Below are positions 28,078 to 38,483 of a DNA stretch of 64,000 nucleotides, piece by piece (position 1 is the first letter of the stretch; each line of letters starts with the position of its first letter). Position numbers and translations under genes: made by a program. The notes beneath the pieces were generated by a model. The model was not told the DNA's origin, searched no databases, and worked only from the letters and a program-made list of their open reading frames with translations. The stretch is from Theobroma cacao (taxonomy: Eukaryota; Streptophyta; Magnoliopsida; Malvales; Malvaceae): the NCBI RefSeq assembly GCF_000208745.1, contig NC_030851.1, forward strand, positions 8,667,313 to 8,731,312. Direction: 5' to 3'.

Positions 28078-28437
28078 TTGTGTGAGAGAGGGAGCATACT
28101 CTGGCCATTTGGGGCATATATGGAAAGGTAGGATACGACACGATCACTGGAAACGGTTTCAAGTTCTTATTCAGTTTTATTTTTTTCTATTTTGCAATTT
28201 TCGATTTCCATTTGAGGCAAAACTCATTCTTTAGATGAGAAAAAAAATTATATAATGTTTGAAAAATCTTTAAATTATTTAAAATATTTAAATAAATTTT
28301 TATTTTTTTTATTTTTAATCAAGTTACTATATTTTTATTTTGAATCAAATATTGATTAACTAATTAATATATTAATCAAAATGTCACTTTTCATTTTTAT
28401 TCACACGATGTTAACGTAGAGTACAAAAAATGTCATA
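28078..28437. repeat. Upstream region of the TraB gene, repeated at 30393-30800
   Basis: Starting 25 bases upstream of the TraB ATG, this roughly 360-base stretch recurs in the same orientation at 30393-30800. Shared words include TTTGGGGCATATAT, TTTCAAGTTCTTATTCA, TTTTCGATTTCC and TTTAGATGAGAAAAAAA. The copy differs by scattered substitutions and one insertion of about 13 bases near 30465. The right part overlaps the AT-rich foldback repeat family. No coding sequence was copied. Confidence 0.7.
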
Positions 28438-30392
28438 TGTTTATTTTATCTTATAACATCAACATGCTATATTAATGCCACGGAAGATAAAATGACAAAA
28501 GACATACTGACTAACAAGACGAAGTTAGTCAACTTTTATTGGAGAGACCAAAGACGAAGAAGAATAAGGATTAAAATCTTTTAAAACTAATATGTTGAAC
28601 TTAACTAATAATAAAAAAATTCGTAATAGACAATAATTTTATATAACATGTAAAAAAATAAAAAAAAATTATAATAATCCTTTAAAAAAGTTGTGATCTA
28701 TAATATTTCTTGCACTTGTTCATAAGTTAAAGCATTGAGACTTACTGGCTCAAGTGCAAGAGAATTATTTAAATAATTTACATATTTTTTTAAAAATTAT
28801 TTGTCAATTATTTTCAACTTATTTATATTTTAATCAAGCTTAAAAAATTAATACAATCAATTTCTAATATTCTTGTTTTATTTCTATTTAAATGTAAAAT
28901 ACTAAATATAAAACTATAACGTAAAAAATATAAATAGTTAAATACGATATACATGATTAATAATTTTCTCTTATATAATCAAAATTGTTTAAAGATTAAA
29001 TACTCAATATAATTTCCTCTTATATATTTAAGATAATTTTCTTTCAACTAAATATAAAATGTAACGTATATAAAACATATATATTCAAGATAATTTTTTT
29101 ATATAATTAATATTAATAAAAAATAGTACATTAATGAAATTTTAAGCAACAACTAATGGTGCAACATTACAATTTATATTTGAGAATTACATAATAAGTA
29201 TTTAACTTTTAAAGGCTAAAATCATGAAAAATAAAATCCACATAACAGTAAAAAGAAAAACATAATAAGTAGAAGATAGAATGCATAAAACAAAAAAGAA
29301 AGAAGAAAAACATGGTTGATGGTTGGAATAATGATGGTTGGGAAGATAACTTTGTAGCATTTGGTATAACATAGGAAAGTGATGATTGTAGAGAATATGA
29401 TCGCATTATAGTGTTTAGTTTGTACTAAAAATATAGTGTAAATTTACAAAATTATCTTTATATTTGAAAATATAAAATTGAATAAATTTATATTTTTTTA
29501 ATATAAATTTTTAACCTTTTCAACTTGATTCCTTAAAATAATAAATAATAGACAAAATAACATAATATTTGAATACTAATTTTTTAAATATAAAAATTTG
29601 GGAAATTATTAAATATTTATTTTTAATAAATTAGTTAAATTTTAAAGAATTAAATTAGTTAATTAAAATTATTTTATAAAAATATTAATTAATTTAATTA
29701 GTTAAAAACAGTTAATTGATTAATATTAAAAGTGTAGCATGGCTACCTTTTCTTCAAGTTATATTAGGTATCTAAGTTCCCGCACAACCCACCACCCTTT
29801 TTCTTTTTCTTTCTTTCATTTTTTTCTCTTTACTTCCCACACAGCTACACCCATCGTCGTTCTCAATGAGCTCAGGGTTCTTTTTCAGTTCTCTTCTTTT
29901 TTTTTCTCTCTCTTTCCTCCTTGCTTCCATCACCAAATTCAAATGACACCCTTTTTTCCTCTCTAAAGAGTTCAGCTCAAGGGGCTTCTTGTCATTTTAG
30001 TCCACTTTATTTTCCCTTAATCATGGAAAAGTAACATTCCTTCCAATCCAAGAGGGAATCACCTTCCCCCCTATGGTTGCAATATGATATCCATGGAAAG
30101 TTACATCTCCAACATCTTAGCATACAAAATGGTGTAAAGCCTTACCTTAAGAGTAAGGTTCGAATCCCCCTTTCTCTAATTATAAAAAAAAAAACGGTGC
30201 AAAGCCGTTCTTGTTAATTAAAATTCCTATAAAGTGATTTACTCTACACATACCAAATACCTTTTTAATCAATCATTAGTCATAAAGCTTATTTGACTTA
30301 AAATAAAAGTAAAATAATTTAATTAAATATAATAAAAGAATAAGAACTTATTTAAATATTTTTAAATAGTTTAAGAATTTTTTAAAATATTA
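28438..30392. other. AT-rich intergenic region without genes
   Basis: Mostly above 75 percent A+T by eye, with fragments of the foldback repeat family seen at 2.5, 30.3 and 33.4 kb. A pyrimidine-rich patch at 29790-29960 gives short open frames of biased composition. I see nothing coding here. Confidence 0.45.
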
Positions 30393-30800
30393 TAAAATTT
30401 TATGTGAGAAAAGGAGCATATTTTGGGCGTTTGGGGCATATATATAAAGCTAGGATACGATACAATTATTATCATGCTACACATGGAAACAATTTCAAGT
30501 TCTTATTCAATTTCATTTTTTTTCTACTTTACAAACAATTAATAGATTTTCGATTTCCTTTTTAGGAAAAGATCATTCTTTTAGATGAGAAAAAAAAGTA
30601 CAATGCTTGAAAAACCTTTAATTATTTTTAAAAAATTTAAATAAGTTTTTATTTTTTTATTATATTCAATCAAGTCATTAAATTTTTATTTTAGATAAAA
30701 TATACTTTTGCAACTAATGGTTGACTAATTGTTATCAATCAAAATGTCATTTGTTATTTTATACTTACGTGACATTGACGTGGAAGGTTAAAAATATAAC
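30393..30800. repeat. Second copy of the TraB upstream region
   Basis: Direct repeat of 28078-28437, 2.3 kb away. It is preceded at 30255-30390 by a segment of the AT-rich foldback repeat and runs into the left arm of the interrupted repeat at 30590. Whether the TraB promoter captured a repeat, or a repeat carried a promoter copy away, cannot be told here. Confidence 0.65.
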
Positions 30801-31234
30801 ATGATCCTATCATCATACCACTGTCGTAACGTGCGGGTTTAGGAACCCGACAGCCAGACGCGATGAAAACTCTAAAAGTAGGAGTCGTCATCAATCTTTT
30901 TTACTAGGTGTGATTGACCACCTATTGACTCGATTCCAATTGACGAAGTCTTAAATTAATTTTAAGCCCGTCGAAGAACCTTAAACTGGTTTACATTTTT
31001 TTTGATCTAAGTTCGGGGGTACGATTACACCTGGAGAAGGATTAGCACCCTCGGGACGCCCTTTCCATGAACGGTACTATTTTTAGATTATCTTATTAGG
31101 CTTTAATTTTTAAGTTCATTTTATTTTCGTAACTATTATTCACTTATTTTATCTCCTATTCAACCTAAAATGGAATGCAAATGTGAGGTAAGATGAAATG
31201 CATGGTATGAGACAAAAAATATCGAACGAATAAC

Positions 31235-31840
31235 CTTTTATCGAGGACATTCTTCGAATTCGTCCATCATACTGGTGGGATCCAGGGTGTTCTCTCACCT
31301 AGGGAATTATCCGAGAAACTCTCCTTCGCAAATTTAACGAATAAATTCCATCATCGGGGTTATCGTACGTTTTCTTTAAAAATAATGTTTTCGTAAATAT
31401 GAACCTATTACGAGCAAAAGCCTTTTTATTAAAGATGTTTCCCGAGCCCTCCCATCATACTGGTGGGACCCGATGATGTCCTTTAACCTAGGGAGTTTTT
31501 TGAGAGAAACTCGCCTTCGCAAGATCTTCAGAAAATCCCATCATCGGGACTTATGCTCGTAAACAAAAATATCTATATGCAATGATATGCATGATGCAAT
31601 AGAAATATATGATATGCTTTTGAAGTTTATTTTTATTTTATTATTATGTTTTTTATTTTTTCATTATAGTTTTATTTATTTAAAATTAAAAATCTCGAAA
31701 CCTCGAAATCAAGGCCCTCCCATCATACTGGTGGAGCCTTAATTCGGATCCCGAACTTAGGAAAAATTAGCCCGAGATTGCGACTTCTCGCGTCCTGACT
31801 GATCATCCCATCATCGGTATTAAATTAAACAATTTGGTGA
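31235..31840 (+). repeat. Diverged tandem modules inside the LTR (about 188-bp period)
   Basis: CATCATACTGGTGG occurs at 31265, 31453 and 31721, and each is followed about 85-90 bases later by CCATCATCGG (31349, 31539, 31809). The first two modules repeat with a period near 188 bases and share CCTAGGGA and GAGAAACTC words; the third is 268 bases further and diverged. The same modules, reversed, are seen at 45540-45660 and 46300-46620. Confidence 0.75.
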
Positions 31841-32299
31841 TAATTCTTTATCTTATCCTAATTTCGTTCTTTCTTCATCTATATCCCTCTCCATTTTATA
31901 TAAACCTTTTTTTTAATATATTTCATATTTTTGTTTCATTACATTTTAATTATAATTCTTCCTAATTTATTCTCATCTATTATTTAATTTTTAATTTGCT
32001 ATTTTTTTTAATTTATGTTCTCTCTTAACATTTAATCATTTTTATATGTATCTTATCTTTTTTATTCTACCTAATAACCTACTAAAACTGATTTGTCTTT
32101 CTACCTAAACATTGGGCCCAGCACAACCACAAAATCAAAACCAAACAAAAAATGTATACCTTCAGTGGGTTGACAGTAGCCTAACACGATTAGTCTGGCC
32201 TAATTGGTTTGCCTTTCAAAGCTCACCGTCTGGTCCCTGTCCAACAGCCTGCAAATGCCCAAAACGACGCCGTTTCACATACACCAAGCCTAACTATGT

Positions 32300-33000
32300 A
32301 AACCTCTTTTTTTTGCCTTTCTTCTCATTTTCTCCTCTCACATTCTCTCTCTACCCGTCGGATTCTCTCTTCTCTCTCTAAAAAAATCACCTTTCTCCTC
32401 TCCTCTCTCTCACCGGTGCCGACTCCTCTCTTCTCTCTTTCTTTCTTTATACCCATTGGCGACAGGACCCAAAGCTCCTCCTAACTAGCGGCAAACCCAA
32501 CTCTTTTCCCCCTGATCGGTGGTGAAATATTTCCTTCCTTGCTGTGGGTTGCCTTTCGTCAGATCTGGTGGCGCGATAGTCGGCAGCACCAACAACTAGC
32601 GATCACTCGGTTTTTCTTCTTTTGCCGACGTTCTCTTTCTTTCCTTCTCTACTACCGCTCGGCTTGTCTCTCCCCTCTCTTCCCTACGCCGGAGCTCCTT
32701 CTCTCCCTATCTACCGTCGCTCTATCTTGTCTCTAAAATCCCCTCACTAGAAACCGAATCTTTCTTCTCCGACGTCGACTTCCCACCAGATCTTTCTCTC
32801 TCTCTTCCTTCTCCTACCGGCGTCGACTCCTTCCTTGTACCGGTAGCAAACCCAAGCCCTAACTCTTTCTCTCTAAAATCGACGACCGTTCAGATCTCCG
32901 CTACAAAAAAAAATCAACCAAAAATCCCCCATTCTTCGAAAACCCAATCGTTTCCCCCCACTCTCACTACACACGTTTTTTCTTTTTTGGTATTTTTTTT
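32300..33000 (+). other. Pyrimidine-rich block in the LTR
   Basis: A CT-rich tract with interspersed CCGGCG/TCGAC words, like the 5' leaders of plant transcripts. It gives several open frames of strongly biased composition that match no protein I know. The matching part of the minus-strand copy is purine-rich (44300-44600). It may mark the transcribed (R-U5) part of the LTR; this is inference. A hairpin, TTTGCCAGACGCGA at 33158-33171 with TCGTGTTTGGCAAA at 33177-33190, lies downstream. Confidence 0.45.
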
Positions 33001-33520
33001 GGGTATTATTTGTTTTTTTTTTTATTTTTTGTGGATTGTTTCTGGCTGCTAGAGGCTAGGTTTTTTACTGTGAGGGATTTTTCTCTGTTTGTTTTCGGTT
33101 GTTGTCCCCTTCCTTTATACTCGATTTTTGGCTCTTGTAGGGGTGTCTTCCCACTACTTTGCCAGACGCGAGTTTTTCGTGTTTGGCAAAGAGAAGGTGG
33201 TGCCCTGCCAGTCGTACCCCTCTCTCTCTTCTATTTTTTTTATTTCATTTTTTTCATTTTTATTTTTTATTTGTTGTTTATTTTCGTTTATAAAATTTTA
33301 TTATAAATTTTTTTAGTGTTTACAACCACATCAGTATATCATGTCATCATGTAACATCAATAACACATGGAACAAAATGACAAATGGCATTTTTACTAAT
33401 GACAATTAATTAACTATTAATCATAAGGGCTTATTTAACTCAAAATAAAAGAATAATAGTTTAATTAAACATAATAAAAGAATAGAAATTATTTGAATTT
33501 TTCTAAATAGTTGCTGGGGC

Positions 33521-33954
33521 CATAAGCAACCAAGTTGACCAAGGAGGGTGAATCAATTGCCACCGATCGATGCTAATAGGAGAATCGACCAAACCATGAT
33601 AGACCACGATCAGTCAATTATGCAGTTAACTTGAGCAAGGCAAGGAAGGCTTAGGGATGGGGTGAGGGTTGTGATTACGGTGTGGGAAAGGATAAAGGGT
33701 TAAGGATTTAGGGTTTCAACTTAGAGTGTGGTGTAGAAGGGAATAGGGGTCGAGGGAAATAATGAGAAAGGTTATATATGTAATTTTTCCCATATAAATA
33801 TAATTAAAAAAGAAAAGATCAGTTATTTGGTTAGTGTCGGGGGAAAGAGTTCTTTACTAACAATTGAGTTGAAAAATCGTGGTAATCGCTGTCTTTAATC
33901 GACATCACAATTAGCATAAAAAAATTGAGACGTTCCCAAATAAAAATTGTTGGC
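33521..33954. other. Unassigned sequence between the foldback arm and the LINE
   Basis: About 430 bases of mixed composition with no coding frame. It includes a GGGTTAAGGATTTAGGGTTT-type stretch at about 33697. I do not recognise it. Confidence 0.35.
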
Positions 33955-34862
33955 TTGATTATGCAGTTTTGGCAAATCGGTGCTTAGTCCTAAATTTTTT
34001 GGATCCTAATGCCAAGAACAAAGTTATTTGGAAAGGTTCGACATATGGATTATATAAAGTTAAGGACTTCTAGAATGTTGTTAGTATTGGTCACTATAGC
34101 AAGAGGTCATTTTGGAAATCGATATGGAGTGGCCTTGCTCCTCCTAAGGTGGAAGCTTTTTGTTGGCTCCTAATGCAAGGTAGATTACCGATTAAAGCTG
34201 AACTTATGGAAATGGGCATTTTATCAGGTAACTCTGTTACTTGTCTTTTGTGTAGAAATAATTAGGAATCAATTAATCACCTATTCTTTAACTATGTTGA
34301 AAGCTGAAAATTTTGGAATGCTTGGTTCCTTGAATGGGGAATTAAGTGGTGGTTGTCCAATAATGCTTGGGATTTTTTCAATTCTTGGAATGGTCTAATT
34401 TTTAATTGTGATAGTTTGAATTTTTGGAAAATGGCATTTTATGGCATTATGCGATCCTTGTGGCTTTTCTGTAATGATATGGTGTTTAATGGAAAGATAT
34501 GAGACAACCCATAACTTTTTGATTTGGTTAAGACTAGTGTTGCTTGGTGGCCTAAATTTAAGTGGGATGTTTCCGTTGTTTCTGTTTTAGATATTTTTAA
34601 AAATTCAAGTTTAGTTAAAGAGCCAAGTTATTCAAAAAAGGCGAAAAATGATTGTAAGTGGTTTCCTTTTAGACCTAGCCGATTAAAATTTAATGTGGAT
34701 GGGGCCTTTAGGGGTTGTCTTGGGAATATGGGTATTGGTGGTGTGGTTAGATATCATGAGGGTAGAATTAAATTTCAATTCTTGAAGGTTATGGGTTAGG
34801 GTGATGCTAATATGGTTGAGATTTTAGTGGTGAAAGAAGTTTTCCTATTGTTTGCAGCTTGT
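33955..34862 (+). pseudogene. LINE polyprotein fragment: zf-RVT and first half of RNase H
   Basis: Read in one main frame from about 33990. The zf-RVT block is clear (APPKVEAFCWLLMQGRLPIK, then CLLC and INHLFF, the Cys/His cluster). RNase H begins at LKFNVDGAF with its first catalytic Asp. The longest open run is 34524-34796. In-frame stops fall near 34072, 34264, 34306 and 34501. Confidence 0.7.
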
Positions 34863-35300
34863 TAGTATAGAAGTCTTAATGCATAATATATCAAGAGAGG
34901 ATGAATTAGTATTTATAAAACTCTTTTTGAAAATCTAAGTATAAAGATAAAACTTTTTCACCCAAGAATATTTTCTAACATTAAAAACAATGTTTTCAAC
35001 AATAAATTATTAAGTAGAAAAATAATCAATCAAGGTAAAATATTTTTTTTGAAATAAATGCTAGCCATGAAATGTAAAAGAAAAATATTTTCCTAGGAGA
35101 TAAATAACAAATCAATATAAATCTATTTTTCTAAGGCAAGTATAAACAATAAATAATAATGCGAAAACTAGAGAGAGACACAATCGATTTATAGCGGTTT
35201 CACTTTTTCGATGCCTACATCCATTCACTTGGTGACCAAAGAATTTTAATCCACTAACAAATATTCTTGCTTTTTAATGGGAAGCGATAACCTTTATACA

Positions 35301-35852
35301 TAAAGGTGTGCAAATGCAAACTGAACCAAAAAATAAAACCGAGTCAAAGTGAGTTTGGTTTTTCTGGTTCGATTAGCTCAGTTTTTTTGGGTAATTCGAT
35401 TAGGGTAGTTCGATTATTAGTATTAATTCAGTTCAATTTCAGTTAGGAATTTTCCTAACTAAACCAATCGAACTTAAATAAGGATATAATGGGGTTTTCG
35501 CATGGGAAATAAATCATAAACTATTTGTTACTGTTTTTATCCTTTTTTTAATTATTTGTTATTTGTATGAGTATCCATCTTATTTATTCTACTTGTTTAT
35601 CATCATTTTTAATATTTTTGTAGTATTGATTTATAAAAAACTGTAACATAAATAAATATATACAAACAATTTTTTTTTTCAAGTTCGGTTTTTGGAAACC
35701 GAACCAAAGTAACCAAATTAATTTGATTTCGATTAGTTCGGTTATTTGTGAAATTTAGTTCAATTTTAGTTGTTTTTAAACATGAGTTTGGTTAGTTTGA
35801 TTATTAGATATCCAAAACTAAACTAATCAAAATAACCGTTTACTCTACCCTA
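35301..35852. mobile_element. hAT-type MITE with 8-bp target duplication
   Basis: A 552-base element starts TAAAGGTGTGCAAA and ends CTCTACCCTA, so degenerate inverted ends begin TA(A/G). It is flanked by TTTATACA (35293-35300) and CTTATACA (35853-35860), an 8-base duplication with one mismatch, the size typical of hAT elements. The interior is built of TTCGGTT/AACCGAA and TTCGATTAG words in both orientations, so it can fold back. It sits inside the 2.2-kb insertion. Confidence 0.65.
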
Positions 35853-36526
35853 CTTATACAATCCATAAAGGGATTCTTGTTTTTTAATAGGAAGCGATAA
35901 CCTTAAACAATCCACAGCAAATTCTTACTTTTTAATGGGATCAAGCAGTAACCCTTACAACGGCTTTTTATAGGATCAAACGATAATTTTTGCACAATCC
36001 ATAAAGGGATTCTTGCTTTTTAAATGGAAAACGATGACCCTTATAAGATAGCTTTTTAAGGTTAAGCTAAAATTTTTACAAGTTACGTGTATAAAGGAGT
36101 AATAGCAAAAATTTACCTCACAAAGGCTGGATGCTGGAGATTTCAGCTTAGTTATGGTAAAAGAAGAAATTTTAACTTGATTGAAGAACTTAACTTTGAT
36201 AGCTTGGTTGAAGACTAAAAAAGTGCCAGAGAGTGAAAATAAGCTTGTAGGTAGTCTCTTTATGGTTTGAAATTTTGGTCCAAGTCTTTTCTTACTTCAA
36301 AATACCTTAAATGCGTCTATTTATAACTAGGGCAAGGTTTGGAGCCGTTAGACACAAGTTTGAATCAAATCCAACCGTTGTTGAAGCTTGAAGGTTGACT
36401 ACAACGCTCCTAAGGTTTGCTATGTTCATCAAATTTCTCAATTAGAGCTTCTATATGTAGTCGAGTATAATCTTCCTTTAGTCGACCAACTTCTGGATAA
36501 TGTGTATTTTTCAAATTTGACCTTAT

Positions 36527-36724
36527 ATAGTCGACTATGCTTCCTCTATAGTCCACTATGCGTCCTCGATAGTCAATTATGACTGTATAATCTTGCCTTT
36601 TTTTTACCTTTGACTTGTCAGGATTAACTATACCTCCTCTATAGTCGACTATAACAATGTAATCTTGACTTTTCTTTCCTTTTGACTTGTCAAGGTTGAC
36701 TGTGCTTCCTCTGTAGTCGATTAT
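36527..36724. repeat. Array of ATAGTCGACTAT palindromes at 21- and 72-base spacing
   Basis: Five copies of the 12-base palindrome ATAGTCGACTAT or one- to two-base variants start at 36527, 36548, 36569, 36641 and 36713. The first three are 21 bases apart, the last three 72 bases apart. The 72-base unit also contains TGTATAATCTTG(C/A)C and TTTGACTTGTCA(A)GG. Confidence 0.85.
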
Positions 36725-37094
36725 GGCTGTGAAATTTGCAAGTTTTGTACTATTTTAACTTTCAGATCGACTTGAACTTTATTAGGATCGACTATTGACT
36801 TATGTCTCGAGGTTTCCTTAGCTTTTTGATGCTTTTCTCCAGTTATTTCCTTCTTGCCTTGTACCTATATTCAAATAACATCTCAAGGCACGCTTACATT
36901 TTTTGTTGAATATGGTTTGAAAGCTTATAAGGTGTTTTCTAGTGATGCACGACTTTCCAAACAAATATGTAATCTTAGGAGATTGAAAAATGTATTTGAG
37001 ACAAGTTCAAATGCTTAACATTAAGTTTAAGAAAACATGTGACTTTTGTCAAATCAAAACATGATATAACTCAAGATTGACCCAATTTTTCTTT

Positions 37095-37330
37095 GGACTG
37101 GTGTGCTTGAGTTTATTATTAAAAGTGATTCTGCCTATGTGGTTAGTTGAACTAGAAAGTTCGTTGTTGCTCAGTGGAGATTCCATAATATTTTGATAAG
37201 TATTGAGAAAGTAAAGTTAAAAGTTAGCATCTTGGATATAATGTACTGTCCGAGAGTTGGTAATAATTTTGCAGATTGTTTGGTTAAAAAGGGGGGTGAT
37301 AAAGAGTTCGATCTGATCTTGTTTTTCCCA
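37095..37330 (+). pseudogene. LINE RNase H, second half
   Basis: The frame beginning WTGVLEFIIKSDSAYVV carries the RNase H Asp block, and VGNNFADCLVKKG carries the final Asp near the C-terminus. It continues the domain started at 34680-34862. One in-frame stop follows the Asp block. The open frames after 37330 are Val/Leu-rich 3' non-coding sequence. Confidence 0.7.
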
Positions 37331-37808
37331 TAATTATGATTCCCTTCTCTTGATTTGGATTAAGTTGTTTCTACTCTTTAACCTCTTTGCCTCTTGTGTT
37401 ACATTGTGTTGGTTTTCTGTTGATTGTCGTTCTTTTGATTGGTTTGCTGCATTTGTTGGTTTGGCTACTATTTCTTGTTGATCTCGTAACTCCTGTTGTG
37501 CAGGCGGTTGGATGTCTGGTCTTTATTGTAGTTGTGATGGTTCTACATGTTTGTTCCTGGTTGTTATGCGTTTTTATCTATAATCTTCGGTCTTGATGTG
37601 CTTTTTGTTTTATATATATCAATGTCTAGTTTTTAGGTCTTTGAATAGTTGTTGTAGGGGTTTTTGTGAATTGTGATATGTTGTGGTTATTTTGTTTTTT
37701 GATTTTTTGTATTCCGGGTGGTAATTGCCAATTTTCTCTCAGTGGTTGTATTTATAGGGAATTATTTTCCTAGTGTTTAGTAATGAATCTTTTTTTTTTC
37801 AAAAAAAA

Positions 37809-38483
37809 TTCAATATATAAAGGTTAGGTTAAGAATTTTTTTTCTTAAAAACATTAACAATTTTACTTTTTTAGAGAGTTACAGATTAAGAAGAAAGAAG
37901 ATTCTAGTATATAGAATCGCAACAATTAACATGATTACATTTGTTTTCGCTATTAAATTATAGCTAAAAAATTATGTAAATTTTTGTGTTCTAAATTTTA
38001 AGTCTATTGAATTTGAATAAAGTATAAATTAATTATATATAATACTTGGAGTGTGTTTAGGAGAAAAGAATATTTCTATCTTCGCACTTTCTCAATAAAT
38101 ATAAAATAGTGAAAATTGTGTGACTAATAGAATTGGTTGATTAATCTCTCTACTTTTGATGTCACACCTATTTTTTTTTTCTCCCAAATAAAAAAATAGT
38201 AAATAACAAATAAAGTAAAAAAAAAAAACTGAGCCGCATGCCTTTCGTAGTCAACAGCCAACAGAGCATTCAATACTCATTAGGTAGCCAAATTTGGGGT
38301 CATCTTTGATTGATTTTCTTTGACTTGAAGGCTTTTTATTGTCTAAAAATTTGGACAATTGGGTTCTATAAGAACCCTCAAACTTTTGGTTTAAAGGGAA
38401 GCTAAATTTTCACAAAGACCCTAAAAAATTTCCCTAATAGCAGTAGCCAAAAAAACCTAAGAACAACAAAAGAAAACCCTGAT
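37809..38483. other. AT-rich sequence between the LINE tail and the Harbinger element
   Basis: No coding signal. By its position it could be the distal part of the inverted LTR copy, cut off by the Harbinger insertion: the reverse strand is T-rich, as in the tail of the solo LTR. I could not locate an LTR terminus here. Confidence 0.35.

Larger units (their letters stand above)
30822..33324 (+). mobile_element. Solo LTR, 2503 bp, TG...CA with 5-bp target duplication
   Basis: The element starts TGTCGTAACG and ends GTTTACA. It is flanked on both sides by ACCAC (30817-30821 and 33325-33329), the 5-base duplication made by LTR integrases. No primer site, gag or polymerase is present, so this is a single LTR left by recombination. 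Order inside: a conserved head to 31080 with AGGATTAGCACCCTCG; tandem modules 31235-31840; an AT-rich stretch; AAAACGACGCCGTTT at 32261; a pyrimidine-rich block 32300-33000; a T-rich tail. The long LTR suggests a Ty3/gypsy Tat/Ogre-like family (inference). An inverted copy lies at 44165-47029. Confidence 0.75.
30590..33520. repeat. Foldback (palindromic) AT-rich MITE split by a solo LTR
   Basis: The left arm (30590-30821) and the right arm (33325-33520) are imperfect reverse complements. The left arm has TGGTTGACTAATTG and TGTCATTTGTTATTTT; the right arm read backwards has TAGTTAATTAATTG and TGCCATTTGTCATTTT. Together they would form one foldback element of about 430 bases. The solo LTR at 30822-33324 lies exactly between them. 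Similar arms occur near 2.5, 28.3 and 30.3 kb. Confidence 0.6.
34863..37094. mobile_element. 2.2-kb insertion splitting the LINE RNase H
   Basis: This sequence has no match to the LINE and separates two halves of one RNase H domain. It holds repeated CTTGCTTTTTAATGGGA-like words (35265, 35875, 35920, 36010), a nested MITE (35301-35852) and a palindrome array (36527-36724). It lacks coding capacity, as expected for a solo LTR or a non-autonomous element. Ends are approximate and I found no convincing target duplication. Confidence 0.55.
33955..37808 (+). mobile_element. L1-type LINE, 3' part, interrupted by a 2.2-kb insertion
   Basis: The plus strand encodes the end of a plant LINE polyprotein: a zinc-binding reverse-transcriptase tail (zf-RVT) followed by a type I RNase H. 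The RNase H is split: its first half ends near 34862 and its second half resumes near 37095. A non-coding tail follows, ending in a T-run and AAAAAAAA at 37791-37808, taken as the LINE 3' end. Several stops make it inactive. The 5' end is missing, either truncated at integration or decayed. Confidence 0.7.

Noticed and set aside
31235..31840. The regular repeats as a possible CRISPR-like array
   Set aside because: The repeats are long, diverged and in a plant LTR; spacing is uneven and no cas-type gene is present.
32112..33306. Several open frames of 65-98 codons on the plus strand in the CT-rich block
   Set aside because: They are Ser/Leu/Phe-rich products of pyrimidine tracts inside the solo LTR, with no domain and no continuity with one another.
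37387..37596. A Val/Leu-rich 69-codon frame
   Set aside because: It lies in the 3' non-coding tail of the LINE after the RNase H end, and the composition reflects GTT/TTG-rich sequence.
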